Shown here: positions 13,001 to 24,371 of the stretch, in pieces
Position numbering within the stretch: the first letter of the stretch is position 1
Layout: every line of letters begins with the position of its first letter
Assembly: GCA_900312665.1 (NCBI GenBank)
Contig: ONZQ02000007.1
Span: 916,102-980,101 of the forward strand
Reading direction: 5' to 3'
Origin: Cephalotrichum gorgonifer
Taxonomy: Eukaryota > Ascomycota > Sordariomycetes > Microascales > Microascaceae
DNA length: 64,000 nucleotides
The notes under the pieces: model-generated
Databases searched by the model: none
The model's input: only the letters and a program-made list of their open reading frames with translations
Told to the model about the DNA's origin: nothing
Position numbers and translations under genes: made by a program

Positions 13001-13522
13001 AGAGCGGCAACCTTAGCCGCATAAAGCGACGTTATTTGGCTTGCGATAGCCGACGGCTGCTCCATGTTAAAGTAGACGTCATCGATACCAAGCTTTTCAT
13101 AGAAGAACTCGATTTGCCTGTCAACCTCTGAAACGGGAATCATGCCCGATTCGATCAGGGTTTTCCTCACTGTGCCGGGGGGTATTTGTTAGCCACCGTA
13201 CTCATACAGCAAAAGTATATATCGGTTGGATCGAGGGGGGGATATGCTTACCTTCCTTGACCTGGGTCGGCTTCTCTAGGAAAGCTGGCGCGACATAGCC
13301 CAATGTCGCCTTTCTGGGTTGATGTGGAAGACAGAGGTGAGAGGGCTGGGGAGATGGGCGGCGGCTGTTCGTCTCGGAGCTCTGAAGGTTGGCTACCGCC
13401 TTGCTGACGGGAGCCGGAGAAATCGTCGCCATGGTTTTGGCTAAGGGATCAAAGTCGAAGGGATCCAGGTAGGCGGGAAAGCTGTCCATTGGAGGGTCAG
13501 CCAGATGTACAGCGTATGCCAT
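10088..13522 (-). CDS. gdh-1: NAD-specific glutamate dehydrogenase, large (115-kDa) form
   Basis: Exons 13522-13252, 13169-10244 and 10142-10088 give 1083 residues, close to the ~1030-1050 usual for the fungal enzyme. It deaminates glutamate to 2-oxoglutarate with NAD+, a catabolic step when amino acids serve as carbon source. The catalytic domain is plain: SRGGIRIVKSR, then PEGGAKGVILL, whose lysine (around residue 615) is the expected catalytic residue, and a dinucleotide-binding region after it. The last exon adds the tail FMSKVKSIIEAKAMTNGA; the preceding donor GTAAGT itself contains an in-frame TAA, so intron retention would end the protein at FYDL. The first ~90 residues are Pro/Ser-rich and poorly constrained. 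Later in-frame ATGs (encoding MDSF and MATISP) are alternative starts. The 82-nt first intron is phase 1 and joins PTQVKE to VRKTLIESG. Confidence 0.95.
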
Positions 13523-15073
13523 CTCGGCGAATATAAGATAGAAGAAGAGAAGTGATGAAAGGTAAAGGGGTAAGTATGCGATGGTGTAAATCAAGAATGA
13601 AATAGACTGCCATGGTTTCGAGGGAGGCCAGGCCAGATATATCAAGCTTTCGGCGAGGAGAGAATGATGATATCAGGGGCACTGACTGCTCAGTCGCGCA
13701 ACACATGGCGAAGCCAATATAATTCCCATATCGGAAGCAGGAGGAGTCATTCTGCGGACAGGGGGGCAATGCAAGACCGAGGTAGCGGGCGGCAGGTACA
13801 CGGTGGGCAGGGTGTTATCTCGGGAGGTGAGACAACACGGGCCGTAACGACCCCGTATTTCCTCACCGCCGCTCCCTTGAGGTGGCGTCGAGCTGATAAG
13901 GGAAAGCCCCGAGGGATGTACAGGGCAAAAGTTCTCTCCACATACCTGATTTTCCCGAGGTCTCTCTGTCTCTCTGTTACTGATCTCGTTGAGCGTGTTT
14001 CAGTGAATCAGCTCTGGCAGGGATGTTAGTGACGTCATGGACGAGAGGCGCGGATCTGGCGTATGATGTTTCGAGATCGAGTGGAAATGAAGGTTGGGGT
14101 AATTTGGAAGGGGAAAAAAGGACGACAGGAATCAATGGCAGGGAAGGGGATAAATTTTTAGTGGTAATGATGATGTGAACTCGGCAGGAATGTTTCTCAT
14201 GAAAAAAGTGCTCTGGTTCCCGAGATGATACAAAAACAAAATATGGTGCGGACTGAGGCTGGGGGCGAGGTGTGATAAAAAAAGAACGTGTCAAGCTCCA
14301 GCACGCCCCATGGGGCGGCCTTGTGTAAGCGCAGCGGCCAATGGCTCCATGACTTGGCGCCAGGGGAAAACCTTAAAGCGGGCTAGGGGCTAGGGATGGA
14401 GGGAAATGGCCGAGAGATGGTGGAGGCCTTCCCCCCGAGGGGAGGAGAGCATGAAAAGACGGGGTACACGCAATCGAAATGACGAATCGGCCCTATAACA
14501 AAGCTTGAAAGGAAAGCTCGCCCGGCATAATAAACTCACCTTACGACTGTGATATCAACAGCAAACAGGAATCAGGTTTTCGGCAGTAGCAGGAACGCTG
14601 ACGGATGCTGATGCCGGCTGTGCAGTGGCGGGATCTTGCGGGTAAGCGGGTACCCGTTGGGGTGAGATAAGAGAGGAAAGTTCCGGAAGCAGTGTCCGAG
14701 GCCCGATAAGAGCTGAGCTGGGCGTCCAACAAAATCCGGGGCACGGAGCAGGTAGAGAGATAAGGGCAGATGGAAGAGTAACTAAGGAGCGGTTCGCCCT
14801 GAATCGAACACGACGGAGCGGTGACTCAGTTCGATAAGAAGATTTTCTTGGTGAGAAGGGGCGGCCGCACTTGTGTAAAGGGGAAGAGACGAGCAATTGG
14901 GATAGTGCTCGTAGAGTATTTCAATGGAATGCGGAAATGTTCAGCTGGGGTGTGTGGCTGGGATCTTGGGAACTCAATGATATGCGTGAGAAGGGCGGCG
15001 TCATGAGCTCTCTTATATAAGAACGTATTTTTTTTCTTCCTCTCCGAAGAATGTCAAGAAAGGTACGAGACCA

Positions 15074-15110
15074 CGAGGTACGTACACTCGTACGAGTACT
15101 CGTACAAGCA
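15074..15110. repeat. Cluster of palindromic GTAC-containing motifs
   Basis: Contains GTACGTAC, CTCGTACGAG and GAGTACTCGTAC in direct succession, so the core reads almost the same on both strands. Related copies occur at about 15256, 17100, 17755, 18573, 19333, 49150 and 52937. Confidence 0.6.
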
Positions 15111-18100
15111 ACTATCGTGGGCCCCTTCTTGGGTCATTCTGGGGACTCGGCAGTGGCGCGGGCGCGGGGACTCATCACGATGGCGAAAGAATTCAACAGA
15201 AACGGGGCCGTATGAACCTAGTAACGCCGGACTTCCCATGGATGTCCCATGAAGGCAAGGTACGTACGAGTACGGGGCTGGCTCCGCACCTGCCACACTG
15301 CTGCCGCCCTCTCACCTCCCCCCCGCAGGGCTTCGTCGCCTCTTCGTCAGGGTGGAACAAGAAAAAGGCGGGCAGGTACCCCGTAAAGGACCCAGCGCCA
15401 GGTCCACTATGCTGCATTGGGCGGGCCTCGGTCTCATGATTGGCCAGTAGACATGGTACCTGGCTGATGTACTCTGCCGGGGCCCGCAAGGTACACCGTA
15501 CGAATCCACAAGTTGTGGCGGTATCCTGACCTGCCCAACCCGCCCCAGGCCCAGCTTCTGTACCTCGTGCACCCGCAAAATTTATCACTATTACCTAAGG
15601 ACCACACCCCTCCCCTGCACGTGAGTCTCATACATATCCAATACCAGACGTCCCATCCTAGGGGGTCACATGTCATCTGAGCGTGACATGAGTTGTCCCG
15701 CCAAAGAACTGCGTTCATTGTTCTATCACCTCCGCCCGTTCGACGCACGACGCCCAGGATTGGGAAACTGGCGGGTACTTCCAGGTTTGCATCAACATTC
15801 AAACGTCCGAGGAATTCTTGTTATTCATCGGGTAGCATTTCGAGACAGACACGGTATAACAGCTGTGTACAGTGGTAGTAAGGAGGTAGTTGGTAGCTTT
15901 GGGTACCAGCGGAAGTAATTTAGGGGGAGGTACGAAGTACGCCTGCGCCAAGAAGGAAGGTGACGGATTGCACGGGCTCCCTCGTTCCCACACGGAGTGG
16001 ACCCCGATCCGAATCCCGAAGAGCTTCGGTGCAGGTGGCCACCGCGTAATCTGGTAAACGCACCGGCACCATCGGCTCGGGCTTCCCCTGGGAAGGACAT
16101 GTCCGTCCGGGCGGTCCAAGACGGGCGCAGTTCTGCTCCCGTCCGTTCCCATCGCAACCTCGTGCCAATGCTCCTCTGGCAAAGGCGCGCCAGGAATATC
16201 TTGTCAAAACCGTAGTACTCGTTGTCGATGATGCCATAGCTAGCCGGATCCGAAAGAGCTCCGTTCCTCATTCCCGTACGAGTAAGACAAGACTTGTCCA
16301 CCCCCCTCCACCCCCCGACAGGCATGTCAATCGCATGGCTAATCTTGTCTCTCCCTCGGGGACCTGTCGCCATGCACCCCCCTCTGAGCCCCCTTGGGGA
16401 AGAATGCCCCGGTGACCACTTAGCATGGGTCCGGCCTCCTACTAGTACGTCTTACCGCTCCTTCCGGGGAGAGCGTAGTCAGTACTCAAATTTGGCTTTC
16501 ACGATGTTCCTAGCATGGATGAACGGGGAGCTTCGTATGAGTCAAACTAAGTTTCCCATTACCACCCCTTCCCTGGTCTGGCCCTCTCTCAACAGTTCCC
16601 TGGTGCACGAGACTGGTACAGCCCACATGACCATGCGGAGGGAGGGAGCGCGGAGACGCCGCCAGCCAGCATCTTCGGTTTCCCCAATCGGTCGCCAGCC
16701 CCCGCAGCCCCCCCTGCCGCGCGCCACTTTTGAAGCGATCGTGAAATTTTCAGGGGAAGTTGGGTCATTAGGATCCGAGGCGCGTGGCCAACGACGATCC
16801 GCTCCGGATCGCTGTCGGAGCATGGGCGAGGCGCCATGAGCACCTGGGGGGTCATCGGAGCAACGGCGGGGCGCTAGGAGCACTTTGCCCTTTGAGAGTC
16901 AGAGCTAACCCCGCTTCGGGTTGCAACCACCGCTTTGCATGAGCCCCGAGCAGGTTACATATTGGGTTGAGATGAAGCTGTCGTGAAATACATAGATACT
17001 CCCGGATGAAGTACTTCGAGAAAATAGGAGAAGATTTCGTAATGATTACCCCAATTCTCGCAAAAGGAATATTTGGAGAATGCGGGCCGACTCCTGTGTG
17101 TATACTCGTACCTGAATGCCAGTACAGGGAAGTACCACCGACCCCGCTACCTAGGTATGTCCATGTCATCGTATGAGTAGGTAGGTCTTCTTGAACCCCT
17201 TGAAGCCAAATGTCCCTAATGCCACCATGGAATGCCCGCGAAGGAGGCCGTTCTGACGACACCGAACGAAGCTATTCGCGGGAACCTCGGCAGCAAGGCA
17301 TGCTAGTGTCAAACATTGTCATATATGTGGAACAAGTTGGGCATGACAAGTGCCATTTTCCTTGACAAATCTAGTTTCCTTTCCCCACAGAAGTTAGAGA
17401 AAACAGGCACGAAGGTTTTTGGGACGGAGTTTTTATTTCGTATTACGCTATTATTGGAAATTCCTGGGGATCTCATGATGATGCACGAGCCCACCGGCAT
17501 ACATTTACAGGTACGAACACACGACGGTACATGTACTAGCGTTTGCTCGCCCCGCCTTGTCAGCGGGGTGGGGCGGCGGGTGACATAAACAGCACAAACA
17601 AGTTACGAGTAGCAAGTATACCAAGCAGCACGTGCTGGGAGCCAAAAATTCATCAAATGGGAGCACCCCTTCTCGCAGACACGCCCCCCGCATTGTACCT
17701 TCGCATGTCACCCCTAGTTGCCGCCCCTTTGCCGCCCCTCTTGCCCCTGCGCGCAAGTACTCGTATGTGAGTAATAAATCGAAGCTGCCGAATAAGCCCA
17801 AGCAAGCTGACTTTGGTTTCAGCTGGGGCGCACCGTCAGGCCCGCTCGCCTTGCCTTATTACTCAGAGGCGGCCTCCCCCCTTCCATTGAGCATGACCAT
17901 ACTGCCCCGGGGCTGAAGGACCTTCGGCTCGAGAGCAAAGAGTATCGCGAGACGAACCTCCTCAAGCTGCCGCTTGTCCCCTGTTTTGGGGAATGAGTCG
18001 AGCAGGGGGGGGCTGGGCTTGAAAAGCAAACTCGAACTGCTCCGTGACTTGCATGGTGCTTGTATGAAGTATTACTCGGCGCCCGACCTGCCGCCCCCCT

Positions 18101-18327
18101 TTCCGAGGGGTTAAAGGTACACCCGGATTGTCGGTGAACATCTCCTCACCTCATACTCGCTTGTACATACCCGTACATGATCGTGATGGTGTACTTGTCT
18201 GCGGTAGAGGATGTGAGGAGAGACGGGGGTGATAAGTGATGAAAACCAGCCCGCGTATGACACGATATGCAACTGTTGCTAATCGAGCCGCACAATTACA
18301 TCCGTTTCCATCCAACCAGCTCAGCAA

Positions 18328-18350
18328 ACACACACACACACACACACACA
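18328..18350 (+). repeat. CA dinucleotide microsatellite
   Basis: About eleven AC/CA units followed by GAGAG. Confidence 0.9.
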
Positions 18351-19485
18351 GAGAGTACGACCACACCGTCAACTAACCGCACACCTTCCTCTCGCTACAG
18401 TCGTCCTCATAACTTGTTCGAGGCCAATTGGAACACATCGAAGACCCCGTGCGCAGCCCCTATCACAGCTGACAAGGGACGTCCGATGTCACTGCACCCA
18501 CAGAGCTACCCAGAGAGAACGATGCGGAGCATCGTGGTACGTAAGACCTTCCGTTGACGGACACAGACACAAGCATACTCGTAGCATGAGGCAGATTAGA
18601 CCCCTCCCCCGCTGTGGGGCAGCCCGACCCATGCCATCTCCGCGCCCGGTGACGACTCGGCCTGGGCGCCGCGCCCCCCGGCGGTGTGCAGCCCAACACA
18701 CCCACCCAATACATCATCCACGGGGAAAGTACCCCGCCGAAGAGAACAAGGCATGTGTGGGCCACCCTCCCTCCCCCTCCGCCCTCCCCCCCGATAACCC
18801 CTCCTCGCCGGAGGGGACTACCGAGTTGTGCGGGACACCGGGGGTTGGCGTCCCTTACCCCGCCGACACCGAAAGTCGCCGGTGACGCCCGCCGCCTTCT
18901 TGGCCTTTCGAGATGGACGACTTTCCTGTCCGCTGGGGAACCCTGATCGCGCCCTCAGGACAACCCCAATCGGATACCTTTTTCCCTTCTAATTTTAGCC
19001 ATCCTGCGGAACAAGAGAAGAGAAAATTTTTTTACACAAAAGTACTCCCCCTTACCCGACAAGAATGTAATAGAATCCCTCCGTCAGTTGTGTAGTACAC
19101 GCAAAAGTATGTAATTACTGGTGAGATACTTGTATACATGTCTCAAAGGGGGAGGAGAGCTGTTACTATTACCCCATACTTTCGTTTTTTTTTTCTGGGC
19201 CCACACCCACTTAATTTCGAGGCTTAGAATTTATTTTGAGTACTTGCATGCGGCACGATGATACTGCAGGAGCAGCTTCCTTTTGAAGAGTTTTCCCTTT
19301 GCTCCAGTTCTTGTGGATTCGAAACACGAGGTACCCAATTACGAGTACACAGTACGAGGCGTTGCGTATTTGTATCTTGCTCGTACCGGAACTTTAATTT
19401 GAGGGCCGGGAGGTCCTTTCGGGAGAAGGTTGGAAACCGGGATCCTGTTCGGTGTGCCTGGGAGACGGGGTGTGCCAGGTTGGTC

Positions 19486-19590
19486 AGAGAGGAGAAAAGG
19501 GGAGAAGAGGGGAGAAGAGGGGGGAAGAAGGGATAGAAGGGGAAAAGAGGGGAGAGGAGATGAGAACAAAGGAGGAGGGGAGAAAAGAGG
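19486..19590 (+). repeat. Polypurine (GGGGAGAAGA-type) tract
   Basis: About 105 bases that are nearly pure A/G on the + strand, with imperfect repeats of GGGGAGAAGA and only a few pyrimidine interruptions (19534, 19561, 19567). Such tracts can form triplex DNA or come from slippage. The ORFs read through it are low complexity and not credible genes. Confidence 0.75.
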
Positions 19591-20783
19591 ATATCTGTTG
19601 CGTTTCTGTGCGAGGAGCAATCACACGGAACAAGCCTCTCCAAAAGCGAATCTATTAACGTATTATTCAGATCCGTCTCTCCCAGACCACTCAGTCGCAC
19701 CGTCGCCTCGCGATCCGCAACTCATGCGGTATCGTGGCCCGACCGACGGGTGTCGCCAGGACAAAACATGACTGCTACACCTGGGCCGGGGGAGCTTGGA
19801 GCGAAAGGCAGGAAGAACGAGCCCTCCCTTCCCCCCCCCCAAAAAAAAAAAATCAACAAGGAGGCATTAGAGGTTTGCATCTGGGCCAGGCGTGAGAATC
19901 AGACCCCCATCCGTGTTGGGTAGGGGGGATGTTTCATTCATGGACCTCCCAGGCCCCATATAAGTCATCCTGATCCCATCTGCTTCAGCATGTCTTCTCG
20001 TGCACACCAAGCGGAGTTGCGCTGTACAAAGACGAACCGGCCACCCATCTTCCAAGATGCCGTCTGACCGAAACATGGCAGCTTTCCCCATGTTCAGTGC
20101 CGCCTTTTGGTGGTGAGGTGGGTTGCGTTGGTCTCTTGACACGGCTGAGGTCATGAGATGCAAGTTTGAAGATTCGAGATAAGTAGTTCCAAACATAGTG
20201 AGTACCTAGGTTCTATCTATGACAGTGGTTGGGAGCTCGTATAATACACGCCCCTCCAACTAGAAGAAGGGATACACAAGTAGACCCTCAAAGGGGAGAA
20301 TGGGTTGTCTCTATCTCCCTAGCTATGGCTTAAGGATTTCCTGACTCCACCCATCATTCAACAGGATGCGTTAGACCCATCGCAGATTGCCGTCTTGCTC
20401 ACTAGGCGAAACTTGGGGGGGTTTGGTGTTGTTTGCTGGGGAGGGGAAGATAAGAGTGAGAGATGCCTTTCGTCTCGGAGCCAAGCAAAATGAAACGGTT
20501 ATTGTTAGCGGGGTGGCACTGTTCGTCCCGGTGAAGAAAGCACGGGAGAAGGAGGGGAGAGAAAAAAAGAAAGCGGGGACGGAAAGCGGCGGCAATCGGA
20601 GGGTCGCTCTTACTAGCTCGCCTCCAAGCTCCAAGTATGTAATACTGCAGCGGGAAAGCTTGTGTGCTCATAGTCCAGAAAATAGGTTTGAGGGAAATAA
20701 TAGAGCCCACCAAGCCAAGTCTCGATCTCTATGTAGTCTATGCCGCCCATAATAGTCCATCATCAACCCAACCATCCTTGCCC

Positions 20784-20792
20784 TTTTTATAG
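20784..20792 (+). promoter_or_regulatory. Candidate TATA element of kynureninase
   Basis: TTTTTATAG lies about 115 bases upstream of the kynureninase ATG, at a plausible core-promoter distance. The evidence is position and sequence only. Confidence 0.35.
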
Positions 20793-20904
20793 ACTTTAGC
20801 GCCGCCCCGCCTCCATCCTTTATTGAGATATATACGACATTGAAGTTTACATCGTCATTGAAAACCACTTCAGATCTGAGGAGACACCCCCAACTTAACC
20901 AGCC

Positions 20905-22685
20905 ATGGCTCCTGCCGAGACTTCCTCGAGAGAGTACGCCATCTCGCTCGATCGGAGTGATGCCCTGAAGTTTACTAGGGATGAGTTTCTCATCCCGACG
21001 AAAGCCGAGGCGTGGAGTAAATCGTTGATAGCCGTCGGTGAGAGAGGTCCGTATGCGCACAAGTAGTACATGAATGTTCTCGAACATGGCCGCCGCTTAC
21101 CGAACCCACCCACCCACCTTGACCACCCCCGGCCACTGGGATGCACATCATCCCACCCTCCCTTCCATCCTTCAGACTCATCCTTCTAGAACATGATTGA
21201 CCCCGGCCTGTCACCTACTCACACCCCCAACGCACGCGCACCCCGCCATGTGCATGCCCTTGTTCCTCGGACCCGCGGGCTAACATAAGGCTGACATCGG
21301 CCTCGCCCTCAGGCTCAGGCGCAGGTACGAGTACAGGTGCTGGGGATGCCTCCACTGCCCAGCAGTCGCAGGCGGCGGACGACAACTCTGCGCCGTGCAC
21401 CTATCTTGTCGGAAACTCCCTAGGCCTCCAGCCGAGGCGCACGGCCACGAGGCTAAGGCAGTACCTGGACACCTGGGCCACCCAGGGCGTGCAGGGCCAC
21501 TTCAAGCCCCTCGAGGGCTCGCCGCTCCCGACCTGGCTGGACGCCGACGCCGCCGCGGCGTCCATGATGGCGCCCATCGTCGGCGCCGACCCGTCCGAGG
21601 TGGCCGTGATGCAGAGTCTGACGGCGAACCTCCACTTCCTCATGTCGGCCTTCTACCGCCCCGACCCCGCCGGCCGCCACAAGGTCATCCTCGAGGCCAA
21701 GGCCTTCCCGAGCGACCACTTTCTCGTGGAGACCCAGATCCGCCACCACGGCCTCTCGACCGAGTCGTCCATGGTCCTCATCTCTCCTCCCGGGAGCCAG
21801 CAGCAGCAGAAGGACGCGGCCGCGGCGCCGGCGCCGGTTGACCCCCTCCTGCCCACGGAGCGCATCCTCGCCGTCATAGACGAGCACGCCGAGTCCGCCG
21901 CGCTGCTCCTCCTCCCGGGCATCCAGTACTACACGGGCCAGCTCCTTGACATCCCGCGCATCACCGCGCACGCGCGCTCCCGCGGCGTCTTCGTCATCTG
22001 GGACCTCGCCCACGCCGCCGGCAACGCCGACCTGAGGCTGCACGACTGGGACGTCGACGCCGCGGCCTGGTGCACGTATAAGTACCTCAACGCGGGTCCC
22101 GGCTGCATCGGGGGCTTGTTCGTTCACGAGCGCCACACGCGCGTCTCCACGGGCCCCTCAGACGAGGACCCGGCCTCGGGCTTCACGAACAGGCTCGCGG
22201 GGTGGTGGGGGAACGACAAGGCCACGAGGTTCGGCATGTCGGGCGGGTTCCACGCCGCGCCCGGCGCCGCGGGCTTCCAGGTGAGCAACCCCAGCATCGT
22301 CGACATCACCTGCCTCTGCGCCTCGCTCGAGGTCTTCGAGCTCGCGGGCGGCATGGCGCCCCTGCGCGAGAAGTCGAGGCGCCTGACGGCCTACCTCGAG
22401 GCCCTGCTGCGGGACATGCCGGCCGAGGCGCGCGCCCTCTTCACGCAGATCACGTCGGCGGACCCGGACCAGCGCGGCGCGCAACTCAGCCTGAGGCTCG
22501 AGGAGGGGCTGCTGGACAAGGTCATGGACGAGCTCCTGGCCGGTGGGGTGCTGGTGGACGAGAGGAGGCCAGACGTCATCAGGGTCGCGCCCGCGCCGCT
22601 GTACAACACATTTGAGGACTGCTTCAATTTCGTCCAGGTCTTCGCCTCGGCGCTTGCCGCTGCTAAGGGCGCCACGGCGGCCTGA
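20905..22685 (+). CDS. bna5: Kynureninase (PLP-dependent L-kynurenine hydrolase)
   Basis: Exons 20905-21037 and 21313-22685 (phase 1) give 501 residues. The enzyme cleaves kynurenine and 3-hydroxykynurenine to anthranilate or 3-hydroxyanthranilate plus alanine, in tryptophan breakdown and de novo NAD synthesis. Family landmarks in order: YLVGNSLGLQPR, WATQGVQGHF with PLPTWLD, the substrate/PLP region VMQSLTANLH, the DLAHAAGN aspartate segment, and CTYKYLNAGPG, whose lysine (around residue 300) should bind PLP. Exon 2 opens with a Gly/Ser/Thr/Gln-rich stretch of about 25 residues before conserved sequence resumes. Four CAG acceptors (exon starts 21313, 21319, 21325, 21337) are all in the same phase, so the true start of exon 2 is uncertain by up to 8 residues. 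Fungi often carry two paralogues, so bna5-1 versus bna5-2 is not decided. Confidence 0.94.
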
Positions 22686-22687
22686 GG

Positions 22688-22737
22688 GCGGTGGCGGGCA
22701 GAGAGCGGTGGCGGGCAGAGAGCGGTGGCGGGCAGAG
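22688..22737 (+). repeat. 17-nt tandem repeat, three copies
   Basis: Unit GCGGTGGCGGGCAGAGA, three near-perfect copies starting two bases after the kynureninase stop codon, so it lies in the 3' UTR. Confidence 0.9.
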
Positions 22738-24289
22738 GGTGAGGGAGGGGGCACGGGAAATAGACCCATGGGATGTCTGTTTGTCTGTCTGTCTGTCTTA
22801 ACGTTCAGCTACAGTAGTTTCGATCCTGGTATAGATATATGACCTCTTGGAAACTTGGAGAACCGCTGCACCCCCCGTGATGTCGTTCCACAGACAACTT
22901 ATACCCCGATTGACGGCAGATTTTCCATAGGCTCTGTGGTACAGGCATATGACGCTCATGGAACCGGAGGGGGCAGGGACTACGCCCGGGTCCACTGCTT
23001 CCCGAGTAAAGGCCTGTCTAGGAGCGTTTATTCTTTTCCCCCTCGCTTCGAGGGAGCCCCTCACCCGATGGTATCGCATCTAGATGCAATAAATCGAAAT
23101 ATAAACCAAAAGAAATGCTCGGAGAAAACGCCCCGAATTTTCTTAGACCTTCCCTTCTTGCCCTCGAGCCTAGAGAAGTACGAAGGAGCCGGCCTCGGGA
23201 TCGGTCGTGTGCCACGGCAGATATTCCTTACAACGGGCAGGCATCTCACACCTCATAACAAATAAGCTCATACTGTATCATGACTCTGAACTTGCGAATA
23301 CGAGTATCCTCCCCGGTCCGGCTAGCTCCGAGGAGGGGAGCAGCATATTCAGAGTTGTCGCGTCTGTGCTTCTCCGTGATTCCTCCACCAGTATATATAT
23401 ATAGAAATATTGAAAATAAAAGCTCCCTGGCCCGGGAAGTGGTATTTTTCTGCGTCCTCCTTCTCATTCGATCGGTATAGGTATCTCAAGGTTGTGCTAT
23501 GGGAGGCATCAACCCCGACTGCCACTTTCCACTTTTTCGTGAGGTTATTGGGATGTTTGGAACACAATGAAGATCCTGGTCCGGATGGTAAAAAAGCCAT
23601 ATATGTTATATCGTGCATGTCTCACTGTCTCGTTCGCGGCTTATCAGTGTATGTTTTTTTTCTTCTTGGGTACTACTGTACCTAATGCACCGTTATTATT
23701 AGATCAGCTAACATGCTCTGCATTGCTCGCATCCACATACATGATTCTCCGGTCAGCTGGTCACCTGGGCCCGGAAACGGACCCTCTCAACGTCAAACAA
23801 GAAATGACGACGACCCCTCATTTCACACTTGACATCTCCATTTACACGCATCTTTCAACTCCTTCACACAGCGCATCTGCGGGATGAAGGATCCTCGCAG
23901 AAATAATCCGGACCCGCCGTCGAAACTAATTTCTGTTTGGAGGTGAAGTCGTGGGCGCTTCCTGCTGTGCCTCCTCCTGCCGTGACCTCCATTTTCCCTC
24001 GTTTTCCTTCGCTAGGATCTCTCATTCACTTGCTCACTCATTCACTATTCGTATTCTCACTTTATACCGACTCGTGGCGGCCTCGAAAACGCGCCAATAA
24101 CTCCCAGAGTCTTCCTCCTGTCTTACACGCCCCCCTCGGCGCCGAACCGTTAAAACATGGTGGCAACTCGCGACTCATATATTACATTACGTACTCTTGG
24201 CGATCTTCCTTCGTATCAATCCAATGCCCGCGAAAAGCATAGACCGAAAAAGCGTCGAATATAGTGTGCTACCCGGCATATAATCGACC

Positions 24290-24357
24290 CCGTATATACA
24301 TAAATCGGGCGCACAATACAATCCCGTATATACAGCTCCCCACGTCCGTATATATAT
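24290..24357 (+). promoter_or_regulatory. Repeated CCGTATATA elements upstream of the GH78 gene
   Basis: Three copies of CCGTATATA start at about 24290, 24324 and 24346, the last merging into a TA run that ends about 10 bases before the ATG. They could be TATA-like core promoter elements or simple AT repeats. Confidence 0.3.
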
Positions 24358-24371
24358 ATATACCCGCAGCC

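Larger units (their letters stand above)
13523..20904. other. Large gene-free block between gdh-1 and kynureninase
   Basis: About 7.4 kb between two divergent genes. The edges must hold their promoters. The interior has many short ORFs on both strands, the longest about 180 codons at 15825-16373 (-) and 16294-16839 (+), which overlap each other and resemble no family I know. It is dense in GTAC-centred motifs such as GTACGAGTAC, and contains a CA microsatellite (18328-18350) and a polypurine tract (19486-19590). No transposase, reverse transcriptase, tRNA or rRNA is recognisable. It could hold non-coding transcripts, lineage-specific genes or decayed repeats. Confidence 0.5.
22686..24371. other. 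Intergenic region between kynureninase and the GH78 gene
   Basis: About 1.7 kb. It starts with a 17-nt tandem repeat, then a TGTC microsatellite near 22781-22798. Its right end is the presumed promoter of the GH78 gene, with three CCGTATATA copies. Only short unrecognised ORFs are present. Confidence 0.55.

Noticed and set aside
15825..16839. Two overlapping ORFs of about 180 codons on opposite strands
   Set aside because: They overlap, are Pro/Arg/Ser-rich, lack a promoter or family resemblance, and lie in a GC-rich block where long chance ORFs are expected.
22810..22835. GTTTCGATCCTGG resembling a tRNA B-box
   Set aside because: No matching A-box or acceptor-stem pairing in the flanks.
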